Source: Diplonema papillatum | Taxonomy: Eukaryota; Euglenozoa; Diplonemea; Diplonemida; Diplonemidae | NCBI GenBank assembly: GCA_030068145.1 | Contig: JAPJBO010000512.1 | Location: forward strand, 90,001-154,000 | DNA length: 64,000 bases | Reading direction: 5' to 3' | In this document: positions 51,531 through 62,107 of the stretch, one piece after another | How positions within the stretch are numbered: the stretch's first letter is position 1 | Layout: each line of letters starts with the position of its first letter | The notes under the pieces: generated by a model | Told to the model about the DNA's origin: nothing | Databases searched by the model: none | The model's input: the letters and a program-made list of their open reading frames with translations, nothing else | Translations under genes and position numbers: made by a program

Positions 51531-51980
51531 CTAACGCCGCGGTGGTTGACGCGCATCTCGAGGGCCGGGTGGACGGCTTTCACGCGCGCAACCTTGCCCA
51601 ACCTGCTCAGCGCGGTCCTCATCGCCCACCCTTTCGCGGTCGCCGAGTCGCTGTAGGCCTGTGCCGCCTGTCACTGTAGGCCTGTGCCGCCTGTCGCTGG
51701 CGGTGTCCATGGCGCGGTTGGACAGTTCGTCCGCATCCTTGCTGAGCTCGCGAGGAATGTGCACCGGCTCGATCGTCGTCCGTCGGTCGTGCTGCTTCGC
51801 CAACAGGTTCTGCGCCTGGTCGTAGTACCGCCGGAGTGCTTCGTTGCACCTCTTCGTTCCCTTCATCTGCCCAATGTGAGCCGGTCCATCCCCTCTTGAT
51901 AGACCGTGATAGACCGAAGAATACAGCACCGGGCGATTCGATGCAGTTCTAGGGATAGACCGTGGTGGACCGTGATTCAC
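51531..51980 (-). pseudogene. Retroelement RNase H fragment
   Basis: The minus-strand frame includes NEALRRYYDQAQNLLAKQHD, then TTIEPVHIPRELSKDADEL and SNRAMDTAS (about 51700-51850). This matches the last motif of retroelement RNase H domains (HIPRE..K.ADELSN.AMD). No RT domain or other RNase H motif is seen nearby and the rest of the frame is Arg/Pro-rich noise, so this is a relic. Confidence 0.55.
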
Positions 51981-52735
51981 TGTGATAAACAGCGGCAGGC
52001 ACTTCGATGCAGTTTCAAGAGATAGGGACGGACCGGCTCACAATGACCAGTTCACTGTCGCCCTTGACGACGATTCTTGGCGTCGGCGGCACGGGGTCCC
52101 GCATCAATCTCGCCAACACGCTGACGAACCCGACGTATTCCGCCACACTAAATGCGCGGGTGTGTGGTCCTTTTTAAGATGGATTGTGTCTGGCGCTCTC
52201 TCTCTCTCCCTTACGGTTGCCGCCCGAGGGAACCGGCTGCGAGCCGAAACTCGACGCCGGTCTCTCCGGACTGCACCAGAAGAGAACTTCGCGGCGGATC
52301 ACAAAACACCCGCCCTGCACGAGGCACGCGCCCAAGACCCGTGCACGGCTACCGTAGCACCCTCCATGTTTGCACCTTCCTCGGATGCTACGGTCGGGAA
52401 GGGGCTTCAATGTAGTAGGGAAAACACGTTCCCCTTCCCCGCGTTCTGCGTGTGTGGGATTACCACCGGGCAACTGCCGCAGCAGCCGCAGATACGTCCT
52501 TCGCCCTTGGCTCACTTTCGGGAGGTGTCGCTGCTCCACCTACCAGTGTGTTCCCGGTTGTTGCCCCACACTGGATGCGCGGGTGTGCGACACTAGATTT
52601 TCGGGTGCTCCCACGACTCCGGATTACCGCGTGGTTCCCTTCGCATAGGCGTCCAGGGCCTGCATTCGGGTGGGTGGCTGAAACCATCTGAAGTGCGCTG
52701 CGTCGCCTGCTGTCAGAATGTGTTGAGAGGTGGCC
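51981..52735. other. Unassigned, possible retroelement remains
   Basis: No confident gene. A minus-strand frame has CGLGGCNEKATSQHILT (about 52735-52785), which resembles a LINE C-terminal zinc motif at the edge of the adjoining tandem repeat, but no further support is visible. Confidence 0.4.
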
Positions 52736-52739
52736 TTTT

Positions 52740-54160
52740 CGTTGCACCCTCCTAAACCACATATCTCCGCTGTGCCGTTTTGTAGAACCGATCGCCTCAC
52801 CAGCGCACTGTTCCGCTGAACTTCCGGAGTTCGTGCAGCGTCTTGTCGTTGATGCTGCTCCGTGGCGCGTTTGGTCGCTCTCGGAGTCTGCTGTTCCTCT
52901 GATACTCGAGGGTCCTCCGTGCAAACCTGCCGGGCGCATACATATTGAAGGCCTGCATCATGGTAGACCAATCCACATCAAAGACGCTTCGTCCGTTCAG
53001 CACTCTTCCTGCTCACTTTGACCGCGCAGTTAACTCACTCACCTGGTGCTGGGGTATGCCGTGCGCACGAGGAGGCGCCTTCCCGAGGGAAATCGTGATG
53101 GGAAAACGGCACATATCTCCGCTGTGCCGTTTTGTAGAACCGATCGCCTCACCAGCGCACTGTTCCGCTGAACTTCCGGAGTTCGTGCAGCGTCTTGTCG
53201 TTGATGCTGCTCCGTGGCGCGTTTAGTCGCTCTCGGAGTCTGCTGTTCCTCTGATGGTCCTCCGTGCAAACCTGCCGGGCGCATACATATTGAAGGCCTG
53301 CATCATGGTAGACCAATCCACATCAAAGACGCTTCGTCCGTTCAGCACTCTTCCTGCTCCCTTTGACCGCGCAGTTAACTCACTCACCTGGTGCTGGGGT
53401 ATGCCGTGCGCACGAGGAGGCGCCTTCCCGAGGGAATTCGTGATGGGAAAACGGCACGTATCTCCGCTGTGCCGTTTTGTAGAACCGATCGCCTCACCAG
53501 CGCACTGTTCCGCTGAACTTCCGGAGTTCGTGCAGCGTCTTGTCGTTGATGCTGCTCCGTGGCGCGTTTGGTCGCTCTCGGAGTCTGCTGTTCCTCTGAT
53601 ACTCGATGGTCCTCCGTGCAAACCTGCCGGGCGCATACATATTGAAGGCCTGCATCATGGTAGACCAATCCACATCAAAGACGCTTCGTCCGTTCAGCAC
53701 TCTTCCTGCTCACTTTGACCGCGCAGTTAACTCACTCACCTGGTGCTGGGGTATGCCGTGCGCACGAGGAGGCGCCTTCCCGAGGGAATTCGTGATGGGA
53801 AAACGGCACATATCTCCGCTGTGCCGTTTTGTAGAACCGATCGCCTCACCAGCGCACTGTTCCGCTGAACTTCCGGAGTTCGTGCAGCGTCTTGTCGTTG
53901 ATGCTGCTCCGTGGCGCGTTTGGTCGCTCTCGGAGTCTGCTGTTCCTCTGATACTCGATGGTCCTCCGTGCAAACCTGCCGGGCGCATAAATTGAAGGCC
54001 TGCATCATGGTAGACCAATCCACATCAAAGACGCTTCGTCCGTTCAGCACTCTTCCTGCTCACTTTGACCGCGCAGTTAACTCACTCACCTGGTGCTGGG
54101 GTATGCCGTGCGCACGAGGAGGCGCCTTCCCGAGGGAATTCGTGATGGGAACCAAATTCC
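52740..54160. repeat. Tandem ~350-bp repeat, four units
   Basis: Equivalent points (TGGTAGACCAATCCACATCA) lie at 52961, 53306, 53658 and 54008. Units are nearly identical, differing by small deletions (ACTCG, CATA). Minus-strand frames repeat with the unit (FDVDWSTMMQAFNMYAPG, INDKTLHELRKFSGTVRW). That translation looks protein-like and may be a piece of a retroelement ORF, but no domain is recognised. Confidence 0.85.
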
Positions 54161-54895
54161 CCCTGCTGGCGATTGCGTTTTTTTTTTCGCTTATTTCCCG
54201 TTCCGCCTTGCAGCAGCTACGTGTCGATGTCGTCTAAGCCGAACTCCTTCTTCTCCTCATCGACGATTTGCGTTTCCTGCGGGGGGGGGAAAGGTTTTGG
54301 CAGGTCCTCTTTGACCCCCACAATCGTAGTAAGCACGAACTCAAACCCCCACAATCGTGGGGGGGTTGAGAGGGTTGAGAAAGGTGAGTGGGTGCTGCTC
54401 GTTTCGGGTGGTGTGTCACTCCGTTGTGAAACCTTGAGAAGTCCTCTAACGCGTTCAGGGGGTGTTTGGGATTGGGTAGGGTGTGATCGTTCTGCTACGG
54501 CGTGAAAAGCCAGGAAGAAATATTCACAAGCTGACGTCCTTCCAAGGGTACTTTGCAAAACTCTCTGTCCATACGAGGGCGCCTTGCGAAGCCCTGTGTC
54601 CATACAAGGGCACTTTCAGAGACTATTGAGCCCATACAAAGGTTTATTTCAAAGGTTTTCCTCCGGATGAGGAACTTTGTCCAATATCCTTGAATGAGGC
54701 TGGCATCTTCCAGACGACTAGAAAAAGTTCGTACGGGGGGCTAAAAGGAAGGAGGGATGTGCACACCTCTAGTTTCTTGTACTTTGTCTCGATGTTCGCG
54801 GCATGTTCTCTGATTTTCTGGGCCTGCGCTTCACGCACGTCGGCGGACATGCCCACGAATGGAACGCATCGACCTGTGTGGGATTCATGAAAGAT
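54161..54895. other. Unassigned sequence
   Basis: Contains short G-run repeats (CCCCCACAATCGT at 54316 and 54346). No gene. Confidence 0.45.
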
Positions 54896-54896
54896 C

Positions 54897-54965
54897 TTAT
54901 TAGTGTTACAGTTCGCTTGAGAATCCGGGATTTTAGAATCTCCGGGTGACCTTCGTCGATCTTTT
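54897..54965 (+). repeat. Short dispersed motif, extended copy
   Basis: TTAGTGTTACAGTTCGCTTG, then GAGAATCCGGGATTTTAGAA and CCGGGTGACCTTCGTCGA: the same extended form as 28368-28432. Confidence 0.65.
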
Positions 54966-55985
54966 TGCGTATACGTCGAACTTTGCGTGCGTGAGCCCCT
55001 CCGGAGAAAGGTCCAGCACACTGTCAATCTTTTTTGCGGAATTCTTGTCGCTTACTGGGGGGGGGGCCAACTACAATTGTAATATAACGATACACGGCGT
55101 GGAATTGGGGGGTCACAGACCCCCCCCAAAAACACTAGTGTATTACAATTGAAGTGCAGCTTGCCCGTTAGAAACACGTTGTTGTCGGGACAACATGACA
55201 CAGTGTGAGGACAATGCAACTCCGAGCAAAAACTGAAGGAAAACCTTCACACAACAAGCGAAAGGTTCGAGCCCGCAGTTCGGACTCCGAGCCCTGATTT
55301 CTCGTGCACCGGGTCGGAAATACCCAACTGGTGCATGCCGTGGGTGTTTCCACCAACACCTGGCAAGACTCCTGCCAAGACTCTTGGCAAGAGAGTTGAA
55401 GTATGGCCAAAGATAAAGTGGTGTCACCTGAGGGGGTAATCTCAGGGCCGCCCACCCTAACTTGGGCCTAAGGTTCACTTTTTCTGGGGCGGTTGCTCAG
55501 TATCAGAGTTTCCAACAGCATGGCGACCGCAGTCCACGAACGTACTGCTTTCTCTTTTTGACAGAGAGCGCTGGCGGCAGACGGGCACCACCGATAAATC
55601 TGGGGATAACAAGATGTCCCATCCGATGGGCCATGCCGGGCCACGGTCACGATTGGCAGTGGCTCCGAAGCTCAACTCCGGAGCTGGCTCAGCAGCTCCG
55701 GAGCCACCGCCACACTGCGATTGCCGGCCCATTACCATGTTTGTGCATGCATGATCCCCGCACACAGCCAGCTCCAAGACTTTGGCACGAGCAACGGCAT
55801 CAGCGACAGCATCATGATCATGCTCAAAACCTTTGGAAGACCCGGGTTCGGAATGCCTCGCTTTAAGATTTCTTCTCTGCTTTGGAGGTCCAAAATCACT
55901 TTTCCAAAAAAAAGCCGAAACGAAACCGGCCCTGAAACCGCCTCACTGGCTGGCTCACACTCAACGGCAGTGCGAAAGTGTCAGC
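54966..55985. other. Unassigned, with shared 60-bp segment
   Basis: 55393-55460 (GATAAAGTGGTGTCACCTGA, GGGGGTAATCTCAGGGCCGC) also occurs at 33308-33352 in the GST intron. The rest has no recognisable gene. 55485-55560 and neighbouring frames lack domains. Confidence 0.5.
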
Positions 55986-55989
55986 CGTA

Positions 55990-56100
55990 CAGTAACATTA
56001 CAATTCAATTGTATTATACGGTTGGGATGCGCCGATTCCCCGACAAAAAAATTCAATTGTAGTATACGGTTCAATTGTATTATACGGTTCAATAGTAATT
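55990..56100. repeat. AT-rich TTCAATTGTATTATACGG repeats
   Basis: Four imperfect copies of CAATTGTA(T/G)TATACGGTT occur, one within GGGATGCGCCGATTCCC sequence. Confidence 0.7.
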
Positions 56101-56175
56101 AGCCCCCCCCAGTAACCGCTGACCGGATTAGAGTCGCTCTGGACGAGAATTCTGAACTGCTTGAACCAGAAAGTG

Positions 56176-56722
56176 GGTATACAGGACTTCTGTAGGACTT
56201 GAATATAGGGCCTGCTGGAATACACCCATTGGTATACAGGACTTCTGTAGGACTTGAATATAGGGCCTGCTGGAATACACCCATTGGTATACAGGACTTG
56301 AATATAGGGCCTGCTGGAATACACCCATTGGTATACAGGACTTCGTAGGACTTGAATATAGGGCCTGCTGGAATACACCCATTGGTATACAGGACTTCTG
56401 TAGGACTTGAATATAGGGCCTGCTGGAATACACCCATTGGTATACAGGACTTCTGTAGGACTTGAATATAGGGCCTGCTGGAATACACCCATTGGTATAC
56501 AGGACTTCTGTAGGACTTGAATATAGGGCCTGCTGGAATACACCCATTGGTATACAGGACTTCTGTAGGACTTGAATATAGGGCCTGCTGGAATACACCC
56601 ATTGGTATACAGGACTTCTGTAGGACTTGAATATAGGGCCTGCTGGAATACACCCATTGGTATACAGGACTTCTGTAGGACTTGAATATAGGGCCTGCTG
56701 GAATACACCCATTGATATACGC
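56176..56722. repeat. 55-bp minisatellite, ~10 units
   Basis: Unit: GGTATACAGGACTTCTGTAG, GACTTGAATATAGGGCC, TGCTGGAATACACCCATT. The units are almost identical, with one short deletion each in units 3 and 4. Since 55 is not a multiple of three and no minus-frame reading of the unit contains a stop, all three minus frames stay open for about 190-235 codons. This is a repeat artefact rather than evidence for a gene. Confidence 0.92.
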
Positions 56723-57714
56723 CCCCTTCAAAGACGAATGCCTACGGCGCAAGTCACCAGCTCGCACTGATGACGTCCCTGCCATTCGTACACACTCGTT
56801 TCTGTCTCGAAGTCACGTTACCGAAGACCAAGCAGAAGGAATGGTCACCCAGTGCTCCCACTACGAAAAAGCCGGCCGGAAACGACACAGAAGTCTGCTC
56901 TCGAAAAGCACCCCCCAGCTGAACGAGAGCTTCTTTACGACGCCACAGCCTACGTGCTCTGCATGGGGCGCGGGTCGACCGGCGGCGGCGCGCAGTGCTT
57001 ACTGGTCTGCCTGCGCCTTTCGTTCGCTGGCGAAAAGTCTGCGGGATACTTCTTGGTGCGGTGACTGCAAGAAAGAACGAAGAGTAATCAACCCATCCAA
57101 AGTAAACCTATCACTTACATTGCGCAGGGGCAAGATGAAAAATACCCGTTCAGGGGACTTACGGAAATAAGCTTGTCTGGACAAGGTCGCAGGGGGAAAA
57201 TCTTAGGCAACATATCAGTAATCTATTGGCGACCGTTCAAATAAGTAGAGACCATCTGGACGTCAACCCCGGGTCATTTTCTTGGTGCGTGTATGCAGTG
57301 CTAACCTCACTTTTACTGAGGAACCCTAAAAACCTGGTTTAGGCTTTTTTCTTCTCCCCCGCTAGGCTCTCGCGTTTTGATGCAGGCTAATAGCTTCTGT
57401 TGCAGGGGGGCACCCGAGTCTTCCAAAGGGGCCGGCCCCCGGCGAACGGTATCAACGGGAAAAGGGTGAGGAATTCCTCATGAGGGATTCCTCACCCTCT
57501 TTTCTCCAGCCTCTTTTGTTTTTGAGGAATTCCTCGCACTTTTTCGTTAGCGGGAGCACTGGGTGAAGGACTGCCACAGCTTCCCCTGTGTCACCGTACT
57601 ATACCACTAGGGGCACTACGAGGACCTAGACCTTGTGGGCTTCGGCTCTTTATCCAGGGCACTGTCATTTTCCTGAGCAGTAGCTCAAAAAAATGACATT
57701 TTGCGTGTCGTACA
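56723..57714. other. Unassigned sequence
   Basis: No gene recognised. Contains a small inverted repeat GTGAGGAATTCCTCATGAGG at 57465-57500. Frames here are short and domainless. Confidence 0.45.
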
Positions 57715-57880
57715 GTTTTTTTACATAAGCGCCAGCTTGAAAGGAAATGCTCGACGATGCTGCCCGACAAAGAACAGAAGGGATCCCAAGTGCTGTAACT
57801 ACCGAACCACGTGTTGAACGGGCGTGAGGTCATGCGTACACGACAAATCACACCAACACAACAGGTCAAAGTCCTAGTAA
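57715..57880 (-). repeat. R4 repeat, inverted copy
   Basis: Inverse of the R4 unit at 44764-44945 (ACATAAGCGCCAGCTTGAAA; GAAGGGATCCCAAGTGCTGT; GTGAGGTCATGCG), including the A-rich 3' end. Confidence 0.78.
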
Positions 57881-58330
57881 GCCTGGAGGGCCCAGAGAAG
57901 CAAGAGGAAGAGGAACGGGAGTTTCTGTGCACAGTTTCCGTCTCCGATCGCATTATCTGCGCCGGCTCTTGATGCTGCCCTTGAACGAAGAGGGGTCGGA
58001 AGCAGACGAAAGTTTCTTCTTTCTGGTGGCGGTGTTGGAAGGATCACAAGTTCTCGAGTTGTGTCAGGTTCCTCCGTCCTTCTTCTTGGATTCCATATCA
58101 ACGAGCTGTTGCAAAACCATGCGGCCAAAATAAGCTGGCATTGTCGGAACTTCGTTAGAGAATGCGTGTGACATTGTTCTCGCCGCAGTCGTGGTCGGCA
58201 CTTGCCCGAATTCGCAACATCCAGAGGGTATCGAGAGGCGCTTTGCTGATGGGTTCTGCTCCGCCGAAAGGCACGCTTTGTAGCATCCGAAGCAGAGACT
58301 TCTGAGGGGTGCATAGACAGGAGATTCGCA
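57881..58330. other. Unassigned sequence
   Basis: Mixed sequence with no domain. A damaged copy of the adjoining 104-bp repeat starts at its right end. Confidence 0.45.
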
Positions 58331-58610
58331 ACAAGCATCCAATTCGGGCAGCTTGAAGGCGCCTGTCTATGTAGTCTTTGCCGTCGTTGTTTGGAACCTT
58401 GCACCTTGCAGTCGCATAGACAGGAGCATTCACAACAAGCATCCAATTCGGGCAGCTTGAAGGCGCCTGTCTATGTAGTCTTTGCCGTCGTTGTTTGGAA
58501 CCTTGCACCTTGCAGTCGCATAGACAGGAGCATTCACAACAAGCATCCAATTCGGGCAGCTTGAAGGCGCCTGTCTAAGTAGTCTTTGCCGTCGTTGTTT
58601 GGAAGCTTGC
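58331..58610 (-). repeat. 104-bp tandem repeat, about 2.5 units
   Basis: The segment GGCAGCTTGAAGGCGCCTGT to GCATTCACAACAAGCATCC repeats at a 104-bp period (58345, 58449, 58553). It overlaps a Cys-rich minus-strand frame. Because 104 is not a multiple of three, successive units are read in different frames. Confidence 0.85.
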
Positions 58611-58810
58611 ACCTTGCAGTCGTAGTTGTTGCCGCTGCAGTCGTAGTCGTATGCACTTCGTCCGAAGGTGTGCGTGGTACCACACTCCTGGCACTTCAAA
58701 CATGTGACCTCTTGTGTCAGTCTCTTCTTCACTTCCGAGCACACGCGACACGGGCTGAGGAAATGAAGCAACCTTTCTCCAGGTTTTCGCACCGCAGACT
58801 TTTGCAGCAT
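58430..58810 (-). CDS. Cys-rich hypothetical fragment, weak
   Basis: An open frame encoding CRVCSEVKKRLTQEV, then TCLKCQECGTTHTFG and YDYDCSGNNYDCKVQ, which could be a zinc-ribbon-like region with paired CxxC motifs. It continues into the 104-bp repeat, where frame and sense become doubtful. No family is recognised. It may be an exon of a gene on the minus strand whose 3' part was duplicated, like other loci in this window, or chance. Confidence 0.3.
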   Translation of the reverse strand: MLQKSAVRKPGERLLHFLSPCRVCSEVKKRLTQEVTCLKCQECGTTHTFGRSAYDYDCSGNNYDCKVQASKQRRQRLLRQAPSSCPNWMLVVNAPVYATARCKVPNNDGKDYIDRRLQAARIGCLL

Positions 58811-58908
58811 CCCTGCTCTTCACCCGCCATCCCCGTTCTGAAGTGCGTTCATAGGGTGATGGTGATTTGTCTGCTGAAGGGTGAGGTGCAAAAAGAGGGC
58901 CATAGGGG

Positions 58909-59072
58909 TCAACCTTTTTCGGAATCTGAGATGGTATTCGGACGATTTCGTGCCCGATCTTTCCATTCCGTGTCTTCTCGGGAGCAACGGGTACGTATCA
59001 TATCGGGCTGAACTTGTCCAGGGGGGTCATCTTCTTGTTCTAAACCCCCGGGAACAGAGAGACCGGGGACAC
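58909..59072 (-). CDS. Multipass membrane protein, proposed exon 3 (C-terminus)
   Basis: After the acceptor TATGAGCGCAG (AG at 59073-59074), the frame continues from exon 2 in phase 1. It reads GVPGLSVPGGLEQEDD, PPGQVQPDMIRTR and NRPNTISDSEKG, then stops at 58909. It is a soluble, acidic cytosolic-type tail. Exon lengths 955, 408 and 164 nt sum to 1527, exactly 509 codons with the stop. The exon is inferred only from splice signals and frame, so an alternative 3' exon is possible. Confidence 0.5.
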
Positions 59073-59396
59073 CTGCGCTCATAGCATCAAAGATTGGTCG
59101 ATTTAGTGACACCTTTGGTGACTGTATGCGCTGCAATAGGGTCATTTTTGAACGGTCATCATGAGAATGGCGGATATGATAACATAAGACACGAGCTACT
59201 TGTATAACTAGCACGAACTAGTTATACAACCTAACAGTTATAGTGTCAAATACGCGGGTGAGAGGCCAAAGAATTGTGAAAACGGAAAAAGAAGAGTCGA
59301 AAGTGGACCCCGTTTGCTTTTTTGGAACGGGCTAATCTTCTAAAATCCACGATCTTCTCAATTAACGGCAGAAAAGAAATGCGAAATGGGGAGTAC

Positions 59397-59804
59397 CTTG
59401 TTTGTCGTAGCCGGTGGCCTTTGCGTGCGTGAAGACAGTCGACAAGATGGGCACCGTGAAGATGATGAACGGAAACGCGCACATGCCGTAGAGTGCCTGG
59501 AGCCAGAAGAGCGTCGCGGTGAACCGCCAGTTGGACACGACGCCGCCCTCTCTGTCGTCTCCGACGACGCGGGCCCGTGCGTTAGCGTGCGCGAACATCG
59601 ACACGACGCCCAGGGCCACGCACACCGCGAACACAACGGCATCGTACAGCAGCCACTTCATCATTCGGTGGCCGAGCGCGGGATACTCCTCTCCCGTCGC
59701 GTTGTCCTTTTTGTCGTCGACTACCACGTTCGGCTGGTACACACCGTCTTCCATCACGATGCCTCGGCGCTGGTGGTCCGCTTTCAGCAGGACGTGATAT
59801 GAAC
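59397..59804 (-). CDS. Multipass membrane protein, exon 2
   Basis: Bounded by acceptor CACCCAAAG/GTTCATATC and donor GACAAACAAG/GTACTC, 408 nt, phase 1 at both ends. It encodes GSYHVLLKADHQRRGIVMED, then two membrane segments (WLLYDAVVFAVCVALGVVS; LFWLQALYGMCAFPFIIFTV) and a short loop between them with a charged RARVVGDDREGG. It joins in frame to exon 1 (SSKQK/GSYHV). A partial copy with a deletion lies at 59955-60162. Confidence 0.75.
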
Positions 59805-59954
59805 CTTTGGGTGGTGCATTTCATTGTTTAGACTGTGAGACGGTATAATACGACTTCTTCTTCTTGAACCAGATTTCTTTTTTTAGAGTTATAGTTCGCT
59901 TGAGAGAATCTTTACTCCGACAGCTCTCACAGTGACAGTCACACGGACCCCACG

Positions 59955-60162
59955 CGTGAGCGAACATGGACAGCGTCCAGGGCCACGCACACCGCGAACA
60001 CAACGGCATCGTACAGCAGCCACTTCATCATTCGGTGGCTGAGCGCGGGATACTCCTCTCCCGTCGCGTTGTCCTTTTTGTCGTCGACTACCAGGTACAC
60101 ACCGTCTTCCATCACGATGCCTCGGCGCTGGTGGTCCACTTTCAGGAGGACATGATACGAAC
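59955..60162 (-). pseudogene. Partial duplicate of membrane-protein exon 2
   Basis: Repeats the acceptor and the first ~70 codons (GSYHVLLKVDHQRRGIVMED, then YLVVDDKKDNATGEEYPALS) with a four-codon loss (QPNV) and a break after VFAVCVAL, so the second membrane segment and the donor are missing. It lies in intron 1, directly upstream of exon 2, in the same orientation. Confidence 0.85.
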
Positions 60163-60504
60163 CTTTGGGTGGTGCATTTCATTGTTTTAGACTGTGACAC
60201 CTTTTTTTGACCAGACTTCTTTTTTTACGTGCACTCCATTGAGACTGGGTGTATGTTAATGTTTCAGGTTTGGGGTTTTGGGGCATTGTCTCATGTGGAT
60301 TCTGTTCTGGGACCTGGTTGTTGGAAAAGTTGTCTCCAGACACGTTCTTCTCCAAAGGCCAGTCCCTTCAGAAAAGGTTGAATTACATCAAGGCCTCTAA
60401 AAACAGGCCTCCAAAGACTAGTTCCTTCAGACGCGTTCTCTAAATACTAGTCCCTTCAGACACGTTGACTCACATCCAGGCGTCTAAAGCACACTGTATT
60501 TGCA
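60163..60504. other. Intron sequence with CCTTCAGA(C/A) repeats
   Basis: Part of the proposed intron 1. Short repeats TCCCTTCAGACACGTT and GCCTCTAAA recur here and at 60645-60700, 61255-61300 and 61860-61910. No gene. Confidence 0.55.
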
Positions 60505-60620
60505 GGTGTGGCACACCCACCGCAGAGTTTAACTCCCCGCCCGGTGCTGGAGCACACCGTGTAGATATTAAGCTGTATAAGAGACACTAGACTTGATCAT
60601 AGCCAAAAGGCCGAGGCATG
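60505..60620 (-). ncRNA. U2 snRNA-like sequence (probable pseudogene)
   Basis: The minus strand from 60620 reads CCTCGGCCTTTTGGCTATGA, TCAAGTCTAGTGTCTCTTAT and ACAGCTTAATATCTACAC, matching the conserved 5' half of U2 (CUCGGCCUUUUGGCUAAGAUCAAG; UUAUCAG-UUUAAUAUCU). The branch-site pairing segment, GUAGUA in U2, is altered (TAGTGT), and no Sm site like AUUUUUG follows. Beyond about 75 nt the match ends, though a GC-rich hairpin is present. It lies in intron 1 of the membrane-protein gene, same strand. Confidence 0.75.
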
Positions 60621-61805
60621 CCCACCTACACGGCAGAGTCCAGCCACTAGCCCCTTCAGACCTTTCTCTGAAGACCATTCCCTTCAGACGCGTTGACTTT
60701 ACAACTAGCAGCGTGCTCGCTTGAACAGCTGACAGTGTCGAATCAGAGTGTAGTCGTTCAAAAAAGCTCTGTCGGTCGTTCGAGCGAGCAACACTGCGAC
60801 ACTGCACTCTGATTCGACGAAGAACCAAGCGATGGCATTCGAGACACACTTCTTTTGGAGAACAAGGCCTCTAAAGGCCAGCGCACACACCTTTCTGTTT
60901 GCTGCCCGGCAGGAATGCGAGCCCGCACCACACCAAAACCACCTGGAGCATGAGGAACGCGTGGACACGCCCCAGGTCTCGTCGCAGTTGGGCGGTTCCT
61001 TCGTGGCGCACGAGAAGAACAGTTGTTTTGGGCCCGTGTTTAAGATCGTCCCCCCCCCGCCTCAGTGGTGCAAGCACCACGCGCTCTTCAAGCCCAAGAA
61101 ACATTTTCCCCCCGTGTTTATTATTTTATACACCGGGGGGGGATAGGTATAAGAAATAGTAGACTTGATCATAGCCAAAAGGCCGAGGCATGCCCAGAAT
61201 CGGAAGAAGGAGATAATGGGACCGTTTAGATCCTGCACGGCAGAGTCCAGCCACTAGCCCCTTCAGACACGTTCTCTGAAGACCATTCCCTTCAGACGCG
61301 TTGACCTTACAACTAGCAGTGTGATCGCTTGAACAGCTGACGGCGTCGAATTAGAGTGTAGTCGTTCAAAAATGCTCTGTCGGTCGTTCGAGTGAGCAAC
61401 ACTGCGACACTGCACTCTGATTCGACGAAGAACCAAGCGATGGCATTCGAGACACACTTCTTTTGGAGAACAAGGCCTCTAAAGGCCAGCGCACACACCT
61501 TTCTGTTTGCTGCCCGGCAGGAATGCGAACCCGCACCACACCAAAACCACCTGGAGCATGAGGAACGCGTGGACACGCCCCAGGTCTCGTCGCAGTTGGG
61601 CGGTTCCTTCGTGGCGCACGAGAAGAACAGTTGTTTTGGGCCCGTGTTTAAGATCGTCCCCCCCCCGCCTCAGTGGTGCAAGCACCACGCGCTCTTCAAG
61701 CCCAAGAAACATTTTCCCCCCGTGTTTATTATTTTATACACCGGGGGGGGATAGGTATAAGAAATAGTAGACTTGATCATAGCCAAAAGGCCGAGGCATG
61801 CCCAG
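60586..61805 (-). repeat. 608-bp tandem repeat: exon-1 end plus U2 5' fragment
   Basis: Two and a half units. Each contains a copy of the last ~130 nt of membrane-protein exon 1 with its donor (60891-61021; 61499-61629) and a truncated U2 5' end (61148-61196; 61757-61804) in which the sequence after GATCAAGTCTAC differs from the longer copy. The exon copies carry a ~19-nt deletion that shifts the frame after DETWGVST. Spacing from the true exon end (62108) is also about 608 bp, so this is a tandem duplication of the exon end into its intron. Confidence 0.88.
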
Positions 61806-62107
61806 AATCGGAAGAAGGAGATAATGGGACCGTTTAGATCCTACACGGCAGAGTCCAGCCACTAGCCCCTTCAGACCTTTCTCTGAAGACCATTCCCTTC
61901 AGACGCGTTGACTTTACAACTAGCAGCGTGCTCGCTTGAACAGCTGACAGTGTCGAATCAGAGTGTAGTCGTTCAAAAATGGCTCTGTCGGCCGTTCGAG
62001 CGAGCAACACTGCGACACTGCACTCTGATTCGACGAAGAACCAAGCGAATGGCATTCGAGACACACTTCTTTTGGAGAACAAGGCCTCTAAAGGCCAGCG
62101 CACACAC

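Noticed and set aside
55570-55650. GATAAATCTGGGGATAACAA resembles a conserved LSU rRNA segment
   Set aside because: Only the GGGGATAACA core matches; flanking conserved rRNA bases are absent.
56099-56785. Three long overlapping minus-strand ORFs
   Set aside because: All arise from one stop-free 55-bp minisatellite unit.
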